Origin: Paraliobacillus sp044383835
GTDB taxonomy: Bacteria > Bacillota > Bacilli > Bacillales > Amphibacillaceae
Assembly: GCF_044383835.1 (NCBI RefSeq)
Contig: NZ_JBISEP010000015.1
Location: 1-63,382, forward strand
DNA length: 63,382 nucleotides
Reading direction: 5' to 3'
Translations under genes and position numbers: made by a program
Notes under the pieces: model-generated
What the model saw: the letters and a program-made list of their open reading frames with translations, nothing else
The model's database searches: none
What the model was told of the DNA's origin: nothing
Shown: piece after piece, positions 7,827 through 16,321 of the stretch
How the letters are laid out: every line of letters starts with the position of its first letter
Numbering within the stretch: position 1 is the first letter of the stretch

Positions 7827-9308
7827 TTACTTATTGTCTTGTTTGTTAGGCCATTTTTTGATTGTCATTAATGGACCAATAAATATTGCACCTAAAGCAA
7901 CCATCCAACCAAAGCGAAATAAAAACTTATATGGGTAACCAGCATAATTAATTTCTAGATCCGTGCTTAAATTCTGTAACATCATATACCCTAAAACAAT
8001 TGGCGTAATGACAGAAAGACAAAATCTCCACCAAGATCCTAACTTAATATCGGAAACATCATTCGCATAACGTTGTAAGTCCTTAAGTGACCTAGCAAAC
8101 CAAGCAATGGCTACCACTTCAAACAATCCAGCTAAAGCAACACCATAATTATTAATAAAATAATCAACTGTATCTAATAGATTTAATCCACCTTGATTTG
8201 CATAAAGTAATGATACAAGCGCGGCAAGTCCTCCACCAATTGTAACAGCGACACCACGTGACACATTAAATTTTTCTTGTATACCTGCAATATACGTTTC
8301 TGAAATAGATATCAATGAAGATAATCCCGCTAATAGTAAAGAGGCAAAGAATAACACACCAAACAATCCTGAGGCAGGCATCTGACTAATAATTTCAGGA
8401 AAAACCATAAATGCAAGACCTACACCAGTTGTAGCAACATCAGCAATTGCTTGATCTGTTTGTGATGCCATAAATCCTAAAGCCGCAAAAACACCAATAC
8501 CAGCAAGTAACTCGAAAGATGAATTTGCTAGGCCAGTAATAAATGCGTTGTTTGTAATATCAGATTTTTTAGGTAAATAAGAAGAATAAGTAATCATAAT
8601 CGCAAATGCAATCGACAAGCTGTAGAATATTTGACCGTAAGCCGATACCCATACTGATCCATCCATAATAGAAGACCAATCAGGTGCAAAGAATGCCTCT
8701 AAACCTTCTACTGCTCCTGGAAGTGTTACAGCACGTATAACAATAATGATAAATATAATTGCCAATAATGGAATAAAAATTTTGTTTGCTGCTTCAATCC
8801 CTTTTTTTACGCCAAATCCGAGAATAATAAAAACAATCACCCATATTGCTAATAATGGAAACAAAACAGATGGAACCATAGAGCCGAATGTACCAGCTTC
8901 AGAAACTTGTAAAAAATCACCTACGAAAAATGCGGTAGGATCATCACCCCAACGTTGACTGAAAGAAAAATAAGCATACATTGCTGCCCAAGCAACAATA
9001 ATTGGATAATAGGTTGAAATGATAAAAGAAATAGCAATCTGCCACCAACCAACCCATTCCATCCCTTTACTTATCCGCCTAAAAGCCCGAGGTGCTGAAC
9101 TACGATACTTGTGACCAATCGTATACTCCATTATTAAAAGCGGTATCCCTGCTGTTATTAATGCAAATAAATACGGGAGAAAAAATGCACCTCCACCATT
9201 TTCATAAGCAGTAGCTGGAAAACGCCAAATATTTCCTAGCCCAATCGCCGATCCCATCGCTGCAAGTAAGAAACCTAAACGTGTTCCCCATTGTGAACGA
9301 TTTTCCAT
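7827..9308 (-). CDS. Na+-dependent NSS-family amino-acid transporter
   Basis: A 493-residue neurotransmitter:sodium symporter with about 12 membrane spans. The N-terminus has the family signature SAIGLGNIWRFP and GGGAFFLPYL, which line the Na+ and substrate sites. Substrate cannot be read from sequence; the downstream MetS-like gene points to methionine or alanine import, by analogy with MetPS. Start supported by GAGGGGG upstream. It forms a two-gene operon with the small subunit. Confidence 0.9.
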   Translation of the reverse strand: MENRSQWGTRLGFLLAAMGSAIGLGNIWRFPATAYENGGGAFFLPYLFALITAGIPLLIMEYTIGHKYRSSAPRAFRRISKGMEWVGWWQIAISFIISTYYPIIVAWAAMYAYFSFSQRWGDDPTAFFVGDFLQVSEAGTFGSMVPSVLFPLLAIWVIVFIILGFGVKKGIEAANKIFIPLLAIIFIIIVIRAVTLPGAVEGLEAFFAPDWSSIMDGSVWVSAYGQIFYSLSIAFAIMITYSSYLPKKSDITNNAFITGLANSSFELLAGIGVFAALGFMASQTDQAIADVATTGVGLAFMVFPEIISQMPASGLFGVLFFASLLLAGLSSLISISETYIAGIQEKFNVSRGVAVTIGGGLAALVSLLYANQGGLNLLDTVDYFINNYGVALAGLFEVVAIAWFARSLKDLQRYANDVSDIKLGSWWRFCLSVITPIVLGYMMLQNLSTDLEINYAGYPYKFLFRFGWMVALGAIFIGPLMTIKKWPNKQDNK

Positions 9309-9472
9309 GTATAATTCCCCCTCTTCAACTATTCAAATTTTCTGAAAATAAAACAATGTAGAATGTTTTAAATTTTTATTTTTTTCTGATATTTATTGAT
9401 TATAGCGAGACTACTTACACATGTCAAAAAGAAAATTATGACTATTTTGTGTATATGCTGTTTTCACCAAAA

Positions 9473-9506
9473 AAAGAGTTGTCCGTAATATTTCGGACAA
9501 CTCTTT
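9473..9506. terminator. strong terminator overlapping the stop of the lysine transporter gene
   Basis: A perfect 13-bp stem, AAAGAGTTGTCCG with CGGACAACTCTTT around an 8-base loop, with A/T tracts on both sides. The minus-strand gene ends at 9509, inside the flanking T/A run. Confidence 0.9.
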
Positions 9507-9508
9507 TT

Positions 9509-11065
9509 TTACGCTCGTTTCTTGTTAACAATCGAGCCTAGTATGAACAAGAGGAGAACAATAACAATGATAGTAGCTATTAGCGAAACAAAGGTTTGTT
9601 GTGTAAAACCATAAACAAGATAGCCTACTCCAGCTGCCAAAGCACTCATAAAGGCATATGGTATCTGTGTTAATACATGATCAATGTGGTTTGAACCCGC
9701 CCCTGTTGATGAAAGAATCGATGTATCGGAAATTGGTGAACAATGATCGCCAAAAACAGACCCTGCTAAAACAGCAGACATTGCAGGTAATACTAAATCA
9801 ATATCATAGGCAATTGCAATTTGGGCTGCTATAGGTAACATAATACCAAATGTGCCCCACGATGTTCCTGTAGATAAAGCCATAAAACCAGCAACGATAA
9901 ATAATAATATAGGTAAATAATTCGCATTGAAAGATAGACGCTCAACAACCTCAGCTAAATAATCTCCAGTACCAATTAAATTAATAATCGATCCGATCAT
10001 CCACGCAAGAATTAAAATATATATAGCTGGGAGCATCGATTTAATACCCTCTTTAAAAATTAAAATCGTCGTGGATGTGGAAGAACCTTGCTTTAGACTT
10101 AGAAATAACGAAACGAATACAGTCGCTAATCCTCCTGCAAATAAAGATAAATTTACATTTGTATTTGCAAATAAAGTGAAAATAGTTACTTGTCCTTCTG
10201 TTCCTAAATAACCAGTTATAAGCATTGAAATAACTGTTATTAGTACGAGTATGCCTATAGGAAGTAACAAATGACGTATCTTCCCATCTTTATTCGGAGT
10301 TAACTTCGATTTTAAATCACCAGCAACATTTTCTTTCGACGTATCAAATAATTCTCCAGTAGCCATTGCTTTATCTTCATGTTTTCGCATTAAACCAAAA
10401 TTAAAATTAAATATAGCAACAATAAAAACAGATAAGATAGCTGCAAAAGCATAAAAGTTTAGCGGAATCATTCGAACAAATGCTTCTAGCGGTTGATATT
10501 CCGTTATTCCCGCTGCTGCAAAAATAGAACCTAATGTACCAATAATAAATGCTCCCCAACTCGATATTGGCGTAATAACCGTAATTGGTGCTGAGGTTGA
10601 ATCAATGATATAAGCCAATTTCGCTCGAGATACTTTAAATCGATCAGTCACCGGACGTGCTACTTGTCCTACTGCCAAACTATTAAAATAGTCATCGATA
10701 AAGATTAGAATACCTAATACAGATGGAATCAATTGCGCCCCTTTCCTTGTTTTCACACGACGTATTGCCCATTCTCCAAACGCTTTATTCCCACCGGATG
10801 CTGTCATAAATGCGGTTGTAATGCCTAATAACAATAAAAATGCGAGCAAATATATTTTACTTAGATTCCATCCCTCACCAATGACATAAAAAATATCACG
10901 AAAAACAAGCCAAATTTGTTCGAAGCTATCTATTATATTAAATTGATGTAATAAAAGGGCCCCCACAACAATACCAGTACCTAATGATAATAAAATTTTT
11001 CTTGTTAAAAGTACAAGCACGAGCATTAGAACAGCAGGGATTAATGAATAAATTGTTCCCTCCAC
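9509..11065 (-). CDS. NhaC-superfamily transporter, probable lysine transporter (LysW type)
   Basis: A 518-residue polytopic protein of the NhaC Na+/H+ antiporter superfamily, with the conserved STGTSWGTFGIMLPI and DHCSPISDTSILSS segments near residues 400 and 450. By protein family alone one would call it a Na+/H+ antiporter. A lysine riboswitch precedes it, and NhaC-type genes under L-box control have been predicted to be lysine transporters, so lysine uptake is the better guess. Start is GTG with AGGAGG seven bases upstream. Transport direction and coupling ion are not proven. Confidence 0.82.
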   Translation of the reverse strand: MEGTIYSLIPAVLMLVLVLLTRKILLSLGTGIVVGALLLHQFNIIDSFEQIWLVFRDIFYVIGEGWNLSKIYLLAFLLLLGITTAFMTASGGNKAFGEWAIRRVKTRKGAQLIPSVLGILIFIDDYFNSLAVGQVARPVTDRFKVSRAKLAYIIDSTSAPITVITPISSWGAFIIGTLGSIFAAAGITEYQPLEAFVRMIPLNFYAFAAILSVFIVAIFNFNFGLMRKHEDKAMATGELFDTSKENVAGDLKSKLTPNKDGKIRHLLLPIGILVLITVISMLITGYLGTEGQVTIFTLFANTNVNLSLFAGGLATVFVSLFLSLKQGSSTSTTILIFKEGIKSMLPAIYILILAWMIGSIINLIGTGDYLAEVVERLSFNANYLPILLFIVAGFMALSTGTSWGTFGIMLPIAAQIAIAYDIDLVLPAMSAVLAGSVFGDHCSPISDTSILSSTGAGSNHIDHVLTQIPYAFMSALAAGVGYLVYGFTQQTFVSLIATIIVIVLLLFILGSIVNKKRA

Positions 11066-11128
11066 ATCATTACCTCCTCAAATTAAATTAAAGAATTTCT
11101 CTTTTTGCACTGTTTTCAGGCATCAAAA

Positions 11129-11162
11129 AAAACAGTAATAGAAATAAACCTATTACTGTTTT
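11129..11162 (-). terminator. riboswitch terminator hairpin
   Basis: AACAGTAATAG (11131-11141) pairs with CTATTACTGTT (11150-11160); on the minus strand a run of eight T follows. It lies between the lysine aptamer and the transporter start, as expected for the off state of an L-box expression platform. Confidence 0.85.
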
Positions 11163-11179
11163 TGCATAATTTACAACAA

Positions 11180-11392
11180 ATGATAGTTCAATAAATTATC
11201 TTTGATTCGATCAACAGTTCATCACGTGAAAGACATGACAGTATATCTTTTATTCAAAAATATACCAGTAAGGAAGCACTGACAAATGCAATAACCCACT
11301 TCGGCAATATAATCCTTTTAACTATCATCTTCGTTGTCAACTCCAATAGTTTACTCATTTTATATTGCGCCTCTATCTCATCGATCTGATAA
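11180..11392 (-). promoter_or_regulatory. lysine riboswitch (L-box)
   Basis: Read on the minus strand the leader shows the L-box core elements in order: GATGAGATAGAGGCGC, then ATGAGTAA...TTGGAGTTGACA, then AAAGGATTATATTGCCGAAG, then TGCTTCCTTACTGG, and a closing ACTATCAT that can pair with the first strand as P1. This matches the lysC-type lysine aptamer architecture. An intrinsic terminator follows at 11,129-11,162, so lysine is expected to stop transcription into the downstream transporter. Confidence 0.85.
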
Positions 11393-11419
11393 GGTTTTTA
11401 ATTCTTTTTTCCTCTCAAT

Positions 11420-11448
11420 ATTCTACCAATTTAGCATGATTATTGCAA
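11420..11448 (-). promoter_or_regulatory. promoter for the lysine riboswitch transcript
   Basis: On the minus strand TTGCAA (11448-11443) and TAGAAT (11425-11420) are spaced by 17 bp, and the aptamer begins about 28 bp downstream. The -35 box overlaps the last codons of yunB. Confidence 0.6.
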
Positions 11449-12222
11449 GGGGTCTACTGGAATAGATAAATTTGGATCTACATCACCATTATTATTATAA
11501 AATTGTGGCACCTCACCATTATATCCACCACTACCAATTGGGATTTCTTGCTTTATGTGAGCCGTCTTCGTACCAAAAGGAATAATCGTTCTTATTTCAA
11601 CTTCAATATGTACGGTTGGCTCAATGTGTATACTATTAATTTTAACACCCGTTACCTTCGTCTCTACTTCAGTACTAACATACCCCACTAGTTCAAGATT
11701 AACTGGTATCTTCGGACCTAAATTTGCCAGTAACGGAAGGTTTAATACTTGGCCCAGAGGGATCTCAATCAAATTCGATTTTTGTTGGATCGTTTCTGAC
11801 GTTGATTGTTCTTGTTGTTCGATATCAACATCTAATGGAGCACTCGTATCTGGAACAACCCCTTGCTCTAATTGATGAATGAAATTTTCTACCCGATATT
11901 GAATATTCCGCTGCACACGATTTTCCATTGCTGCGTTAATTTTGTAACTAACCACTTGTCCGTCATCACCATATTGAAACTCAATTAAATCTTCTACTTG
12001 CAAATCTTCATTCAATTTTTTATTCACTGCAATGCCCATCGCCATATTTGCATATTGTTTATTTTTTGTTTCAGCAATGTCTAATAAAACTGGTTTAATA
12101 CCTTTATTTACAATTATCAGACTAATTGAAGTGAGCACTACGAACAGTACAGCCGTTAAAAAAAGCAACTGACGAGTAGCAGGTGGTTTTCGCTGACGTT
12201 TTACCCGTGTTTTTTTCCACAC
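11440..12222 (-). CDS. yunB: sporulation protein YunB
   Basis: A 260-residue protein with a basic N-terminus, one membrane anchor (LLFLTAVLFVVLTSISLIIV, about residues 20-39) and an extracytoplasmic domain. Sequence, length and location between lytH and yunD match YunB, which B. subtilis needs for efficient spore formation; biochemical role unknown. A ribosome binding site (GGGGGGAT) precedes the ATG. It stands alone between the lysine transporter leader and an HD-GYP gene. Confidence 0.85.
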   Translation of the reverse strand: MWKKTRVKRQRKPPATRQLLFLTAVLFVVLTSISLIIVNKGIKPVLLDIAETKNKQYANMAMGIAVNKKLNEDLQVEDLIEFQYGDDGQVVSYKINAAMENRVQRNIQYRVENFIHQLEQGVVPDTSAPLDVDIEQQEQSTSETIQQKSNLIEIPLGQVLNLPLLANLGPKIPVNLELVGYVSTEVETKVTGVKINSIHIEPTVHIEVEIRTIIPFGTKTAHIKQEIPIGSGGYNGEVPQFYNNNGDVDPNLSIPVDPLQ

Positions 12223-12282
12223 AAAAATCCCCCCTATTAGAGCATATGCGCTATATTAGAGGGTAGACATCTTTTGTTTAAT

Positions 12283-13362
12283 CTAAATTGCGTAATCAAT
12301 CACTGTTAGATTAAGTTCCTTAGACAAATCAATATCATAAGGAGTAATATTTTGTTCTTGCTCTTTAATTACACGAACAATCGGTCTTTCATACATAAGA
12401 TGATTTTGTTTAACTACTATCGCAATACGATTATCATTCAAACGAATAGTCGATCCATTTGGAAAAACGGCAATTGTATTTTTAAACGTACGAACAATTT
12501 CTTGATCGTAAAGTGAGCCACTTCCTGCATACAATATTTCCAGCCCTTCATGAGGAAGCATCGCATCACGATAAATGCGGTTACTTGTAACAGCATCAAA
12601 CACATCAGCGACTGCTAATATTTTTCCAAACGGATGAATATCTTTTTCTTTAATTCCCCTTGGATAACCCGAACCATCTAAACGTTCATGATGCTGATAC
12701 GCACAATGTGCTACTAATAACGGGAGTGCTGTGGATTGTCGCAAATAGTTAAATCCTTTTTCCGTATGTGATTTAATCATTTCAAATTCTTTATCATTTA
12801 ATTTTCCAGTTTTATTTAATATTTCCTCTGAAATAAACATTTTACCAACATCATGTAGCATCGCACCTAGGCCTAATTGATGGATTTGTTTAGCAGGTAG
12901 TTTCAATTCTGTTGCAAGGGCTAAAGCATACATCGTTACGTTAACAGAATGAGAGAATAAGTAATCATCACTAATTAATATATGAGACATAACAGTTAAC
13001 ACTTCTTGATCATCTCTTAACTGATCGATCATCGAATCAACAACTTTTGACATGTTCTCATTCGTTTTATCTATCAAATGCAACTTATTTCCTAGATCCA
13101 TATCTTGATACGTTGCAAATGATTGTTTCACTGTTTGTACCGCTTCGATACGTAGTTCTTCCGAAATCGGTGAAGGAACTAAAATATCTTCAGTCATTTC
13201 ATCTTTTATATACACATAGGTAATACCTAGTTCTCGTAAGCGATAGACCATTCCACTTGTCAATTTCATATTCTTTTGAATCAGCACTTTGCCTTTATCA
13301 TTAAATATTGGTTTAGCTAATTCTGAACCCTCTTTAATGGACCTCGTAGCAACTAATCTCAT
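12283..13362 (-). CDS. HD-GYP domain protein, probable cyclic-di-GMP phosphodiesterase
   Basis: A 359-residue cytosolic protein. The catalytic HD-GYP domain covers about residues 125-300, with metal ligands in MLHDVGK and the HHERLDGSGYPRG motif intact. The N-terminal about 115 residues form an unassigned region with no sensor domain I recognise. Family members hydrolyse cyclic-di-GMP or related dinucleotides. It replaces yunC at this point of the conserved yunB-yunD order. No operon partner is obvious; gaps of 60 and 101 bp separate it from neighbours. Confidence 0.9.
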   Translation of the reverse strand: MRLVATRSIKEGSELAKPIFNDKGKVLIQKNMKLTSGMVYRLRELGITYVYIKDEMTEDILVPSPISEELRIEAVQTVKQSFATYQDMDLGNKLHLIDKTNENMSKVVDSMIDQLRDDQEVLTVMSHILISDDYLFSHSVNVTMYALALATELKLPAKQIHQLGLGAMLHDVGKMFISEEILNKTGKLNDKEFEMIKSHTEKGFNYLRQSTALPLLVAHCAYQHHERLDGSGYPRGIKEKDIHPFGKILAVADVFDAVTSNRIYRDAMLPHEGLEILYAGSGSLYDQEIVRTFKNTIAVFPNGSTIRLNDNRIAIVVKQNHLMYERPIVRVIKEQEQNITPYDIDLSKELNLTVIDYAI

Positions 13363-13463
13363 AACGCTCTCCTAACTAAAAGCAATAATCTAACTCAACT
13401 ACCACAAATAGTATCAAATTTTCAAACAATAATCTACATTATTTTTATATAATCTGTGACTTT

Positions 13464-14864
13464 TTAATCATTACCGGCATATTTCATTAAAGTTTGTACA
13501 AGTAAATCGCGCATAAATTCAGGCACAAAAAATTCCTTCGAGGTTGATCGAGCAATTTCAGGTAATAATTGTCCGAACGTAAACATATCTGCTAGTGCTA
13601 AACTATAGGTTCGGTTCATATCTAACGGCTTTTGATTACAGGTGACAGTTTTCAACACTTCATTTCCTTCTATATCTATCTTGGAATCAAGTTCTAATCC
13701 AGCAAATGTCATTTTTCCAATTACCTCACCACGAAATCCATAACCTTCAACTTTTAATTCCATAAACGTTTTAGTTAAAACACCACGAATAACTTCTATT
13801 AATTCCTTACCAGTTAATTGAACAACGCACGGGTTAATCGGATGTGGACAAATTCGATGAACAGTAGCATAGTTCACTTCACCAGCTGGAAGTGACTCTA
13901 GTAATAACCCTGCATTTAACATAGCAAAATCAGCTTTGGTCCAATCGAGTAATGTATCTGTTAATCGTTGTAAAATCATAGTTATTCGGTACCATTCTAC
14001 TTCTAGTGGATGCTGCAGATTAGCTATTCGTTGATCCAACAACTGATTCGAACGTATTGTTTGCTCTTGGATTAATTGAGCCGATTCCTTATCATCTGAC
14101 AAGTGATCAATTTGTGTTGCATATGCTTGCTTATTAACTAATTTCTTTTGGGTATGGTCCCAGGTTAGAATTACCTCTCCGACAAAGTGACCAAATTTTC
14201 CAGCTGCAGTTAAAATCGATTGATTCACTTCTTTTCCATTTCGAAACAAATGATGGGTATGTCCACCAACAATTACATCTATCATTGGGTAATTTTTTGC
14301 TATTTGTTCATCATCATTTATACCAAGATGAGATAATAATATAATAATATCTGCTTGCTTTGTTAATTGTTCTATTTCTCGTTCTAATGCCTCATATGGA
14401 TCTTCTACTGTCCAACGAAGTGGTTCATAAAAAGCATAGAAAGGGGCAGTTAGACCGATGATGCCTATTGTTAAACCTGAACCCGTTTCTCTATAAGTTG
14501 TTGCACGGAGCCAATCAGGGTTATCCCCATCACTACTATGTAAATTTGCACAAACAATTGAAAAATCCGCTTCATCATATAGTTGATACAAGCTGTCATG
14601 GTTTAGTGTAATCCCTTCATTATTCCCTAATGTTACGACATCATAATTCGCTTGATTTAATAAAGATACATTTCCTTGTCCTAATAGGGCTTCAGACATC
14701 GGATGTACACGATCTAGGTGATCTCCATTATCTAATAAGAGCATATGTTGCTTTTCTTTTAAATGTTTTGCTCGTTTTTCTTTTATAAAAGAAACAATTT
14801 TAGGCCAATTTTCAAAATGGCTATGTAAATCACTTGTATAATACAAAAATAACTGTTCTTCCAT
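13464..14864 (-). CDS. yunD: YunD-like metallophosphoesterase / 5'-nucleotidase family protein
   Basis: About 466 residues in the bifunctional 5'-nucleotidase fold. The N-terminal metallophosphatase domain shows TSDLHSHF, DNGDHLD, TLGNNEG and VGGHTHH metal-binding motifs; the C-terminal 5'-nucleotidase substrate domain follows from about residue 285. No signal peptide is present, so it is intracellular, unlike secreted UshA-type enzymes. The ATG at 14864 has AAAGGGG nine bases upstream and is chosen over 14906. Position between yunB and suf matches B. subtilis yunD. Confidence 0.85.
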   Translation of the reverse strand: MEEQLFLYYTSDLHSHFENWPKIVSFIKEKRAKHLKEKQHMLLLDNGDHLDRVHPMSEALLGQGNVSLLNQANYDVVTLGNNEGITLNHDSLYQLYDEADFSIVCANLHSSDGDNPDWLRATTYRETGSGLTIGIIGLTAPFYAFYEPLRWTVEDPYEALEREIEQLTKQADIIILLSHLGINDDEQIAKNYPMIDVIVGGHTHHLFRNGKEVNQSILTAAGKFGHFVGEVILTWDHTQKKLVNKQAYATQIDHLSDDKESAQLIQEQTIRSNQLLDQRIANLQHPLEVEWYRITMILQRLTDTLLDWTKADFAMLNAGLLLESLPAGEVNYATVHRICPHPINPCVVQLTGKELIEVIRGVLTKTFMELKVEGYGFRGEVIGKMTFAGLELDSKIDIEGNEVLKTVTCNQKPLDMNRTYSLALADMFTFGQLLPEIARSTSKEFFVPEFMRDLLVQTLMKYAGND

Positions 14865-14982
14865 TTGTTCATACCCCTTTAGTAGGTTCCACTGTTTCTT
14901 ATTCACTGATATTCGCTACTTCTCATTATATTTTAGCATCCTTTCTTTTGAAAGCGATTATCTATTTATAATTTAAAGAAAA

Positions 14983-15004
14983 GAGCCCGATAATCATCGG
15001 ACTC
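14983..15004 (-). terminator. terminator-like hairpin next to the sufB remnant
   Basis: GAGCCCGAT and ATCGGACTC pair around AATC with one mismatch; on the minus strand a TTTTCTTT tail follows. It sits 21 bp past the stop of a sufB-like scrap, mirroring the real sufB terminator layout. Confidence 0.6.
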
Positions 15005-15024
15005 AACTTCTTACTATATTTTTA

Positions 15025-15060
15025 TTAACGGATTGAACCTTCCATCTCGTAACTAATGAC
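15025..15060 (-). pseudogene. remnant of a second sufB 3' end
   Basis: Read on the minus strand these 36 bp encode VISYEMEGSIR followed by a stop. The intact SufB ends LISYEMEGSIG. The nucleotide match covers the stop codon and about 20 further bases with single changes, then breaks down. It is best explained as the tail of an old duplicated or displaced sufB, since a terminator also follows it. Confidence 0.65.
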
Positions 15061-16280
15061 TAAAAAAAATCATTAACTATAAAACGCAGTCAAATTACCT
15101 GTTAATATAACGTTTGACATTATAGCTTCATCATTAAATATCAATTAGACTTGGTATAAAGTTAGCACGAAAACAAAGAGCAATTAACATATGCAATTAA
15201 ACTACATTGAGACTTTTCATTCACACTAATTGATAAAATTATAATATATAGAGTTGTTCGTTTTTCGAAAAACTCTTTCTTTATATACCATAACATTTTT
15301 CTTGAAAAGAGAAAAGCAAATGATTTTCAAGAAAGAAATTACAACTACACAAGAAATCAAAATCGAAACAATGAAGTTAGAGAATTCACATGAAATGATT
15401 GCACAACAGTTTGCTCAATAATTTCACCTCCAAAAGACCATTCAGTTAACTGTTTTAGCAGGAGATATTTAAAGCAAGAATACTAGATTTCTTAACCTTT
15501 TAATTTTTATTTCATAAAAAAATGAAATGCTTTAAAAAAGTAAAACTACTTATATCAAAGTTTCCTTACAAAAGTGACATTCTCTTTGTTATTTGAAAAC
15601 GCTTTAGGTATTTGTTGTTCTTATTCTTAATTCTATTTTCTTATTTTTTTATAGAAAACGTAAATCGCATTACTAAGTACGATAGCTAAAACAACTAGGC
15701 ATCCTAGCACAAATTTCGGATTCAATTCTTGTTGGATAATTTCTACTTATCAAGTACAATCAATAACACTCAACCTATTGATAAATATTGAGTTTCACAT
15801 CATTCACTCATCACTATTTTCGTTAAATTCTAAAGATAGAGTAGATTAACTTGTTCAATCACTATTAGTCATTTCTATTATATTACATCTATATTCCAAT
15901 TCGAAGTTTTGTTTTCAATTTTTTCCTATTTTATTTCAACTTAATCATTTATATCCGAAATTGTTAAGAAGAGAATTTCCATTAATACAACTTAGTCAAT
16001 TCTCCTACTGACGGACGATTATTTTTTAAGATCCCCATGCTTGCTTTACTGCACACATTTATCGAAAGTTGATCCTGTTAAATCATATGCACGTATAAAT
16101 TCACACGTATTTTCCTCTCTCATAAAGTTACATCATTTGGCTTTTAAACTCTACAATAAACACCATGCTTGTTCTTTTTTAGTAATGGAAAATTCTTCTT
16201 AGTTTCAGTTTATTTTGTTTAGTCAACCAATTTATATTACTTTAGACATGAATTGATTTTATTTAAGCACAAACAAAAAA
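15061..16280. other. AT-rich intergenic region with only short open frames
   Basis: About 1.2 kb between the sufB remnant and the suf terminator holds no gene I can support. A 33-codon plus-strand frame at 15,320-15,421 (MIFKKEITTTQEIK...) lacks a good ribosome binding site. A minus-strand frame at 15,633-15,746 reads as a short hydrophobic C-terminus (FVLGCLVVLAIVLSNAIYVF) with stops before it, possibly a decayed membrane-protein gene. The rest has frequent stops in all frames. Confidence 0.6.
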
Positions 16281-16282
16281 CA

Positions 16283-16312
16283 CCCTTGTCACAGACGTTG
16301 TTGTGACAAGGG
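16283..16312 (-). terminator. terminator of the suf operon
   Basis: CCCTTGTCACA and TGTGACAAGGG form a perfect 11-bp stem with an 8-base loop; on the minus strand GTGTTTTTTG follows. It lies 10 bp past the sufB stop. Confidence 0.9.
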
Positions 16313-16321
16313 CTTTCAGTA

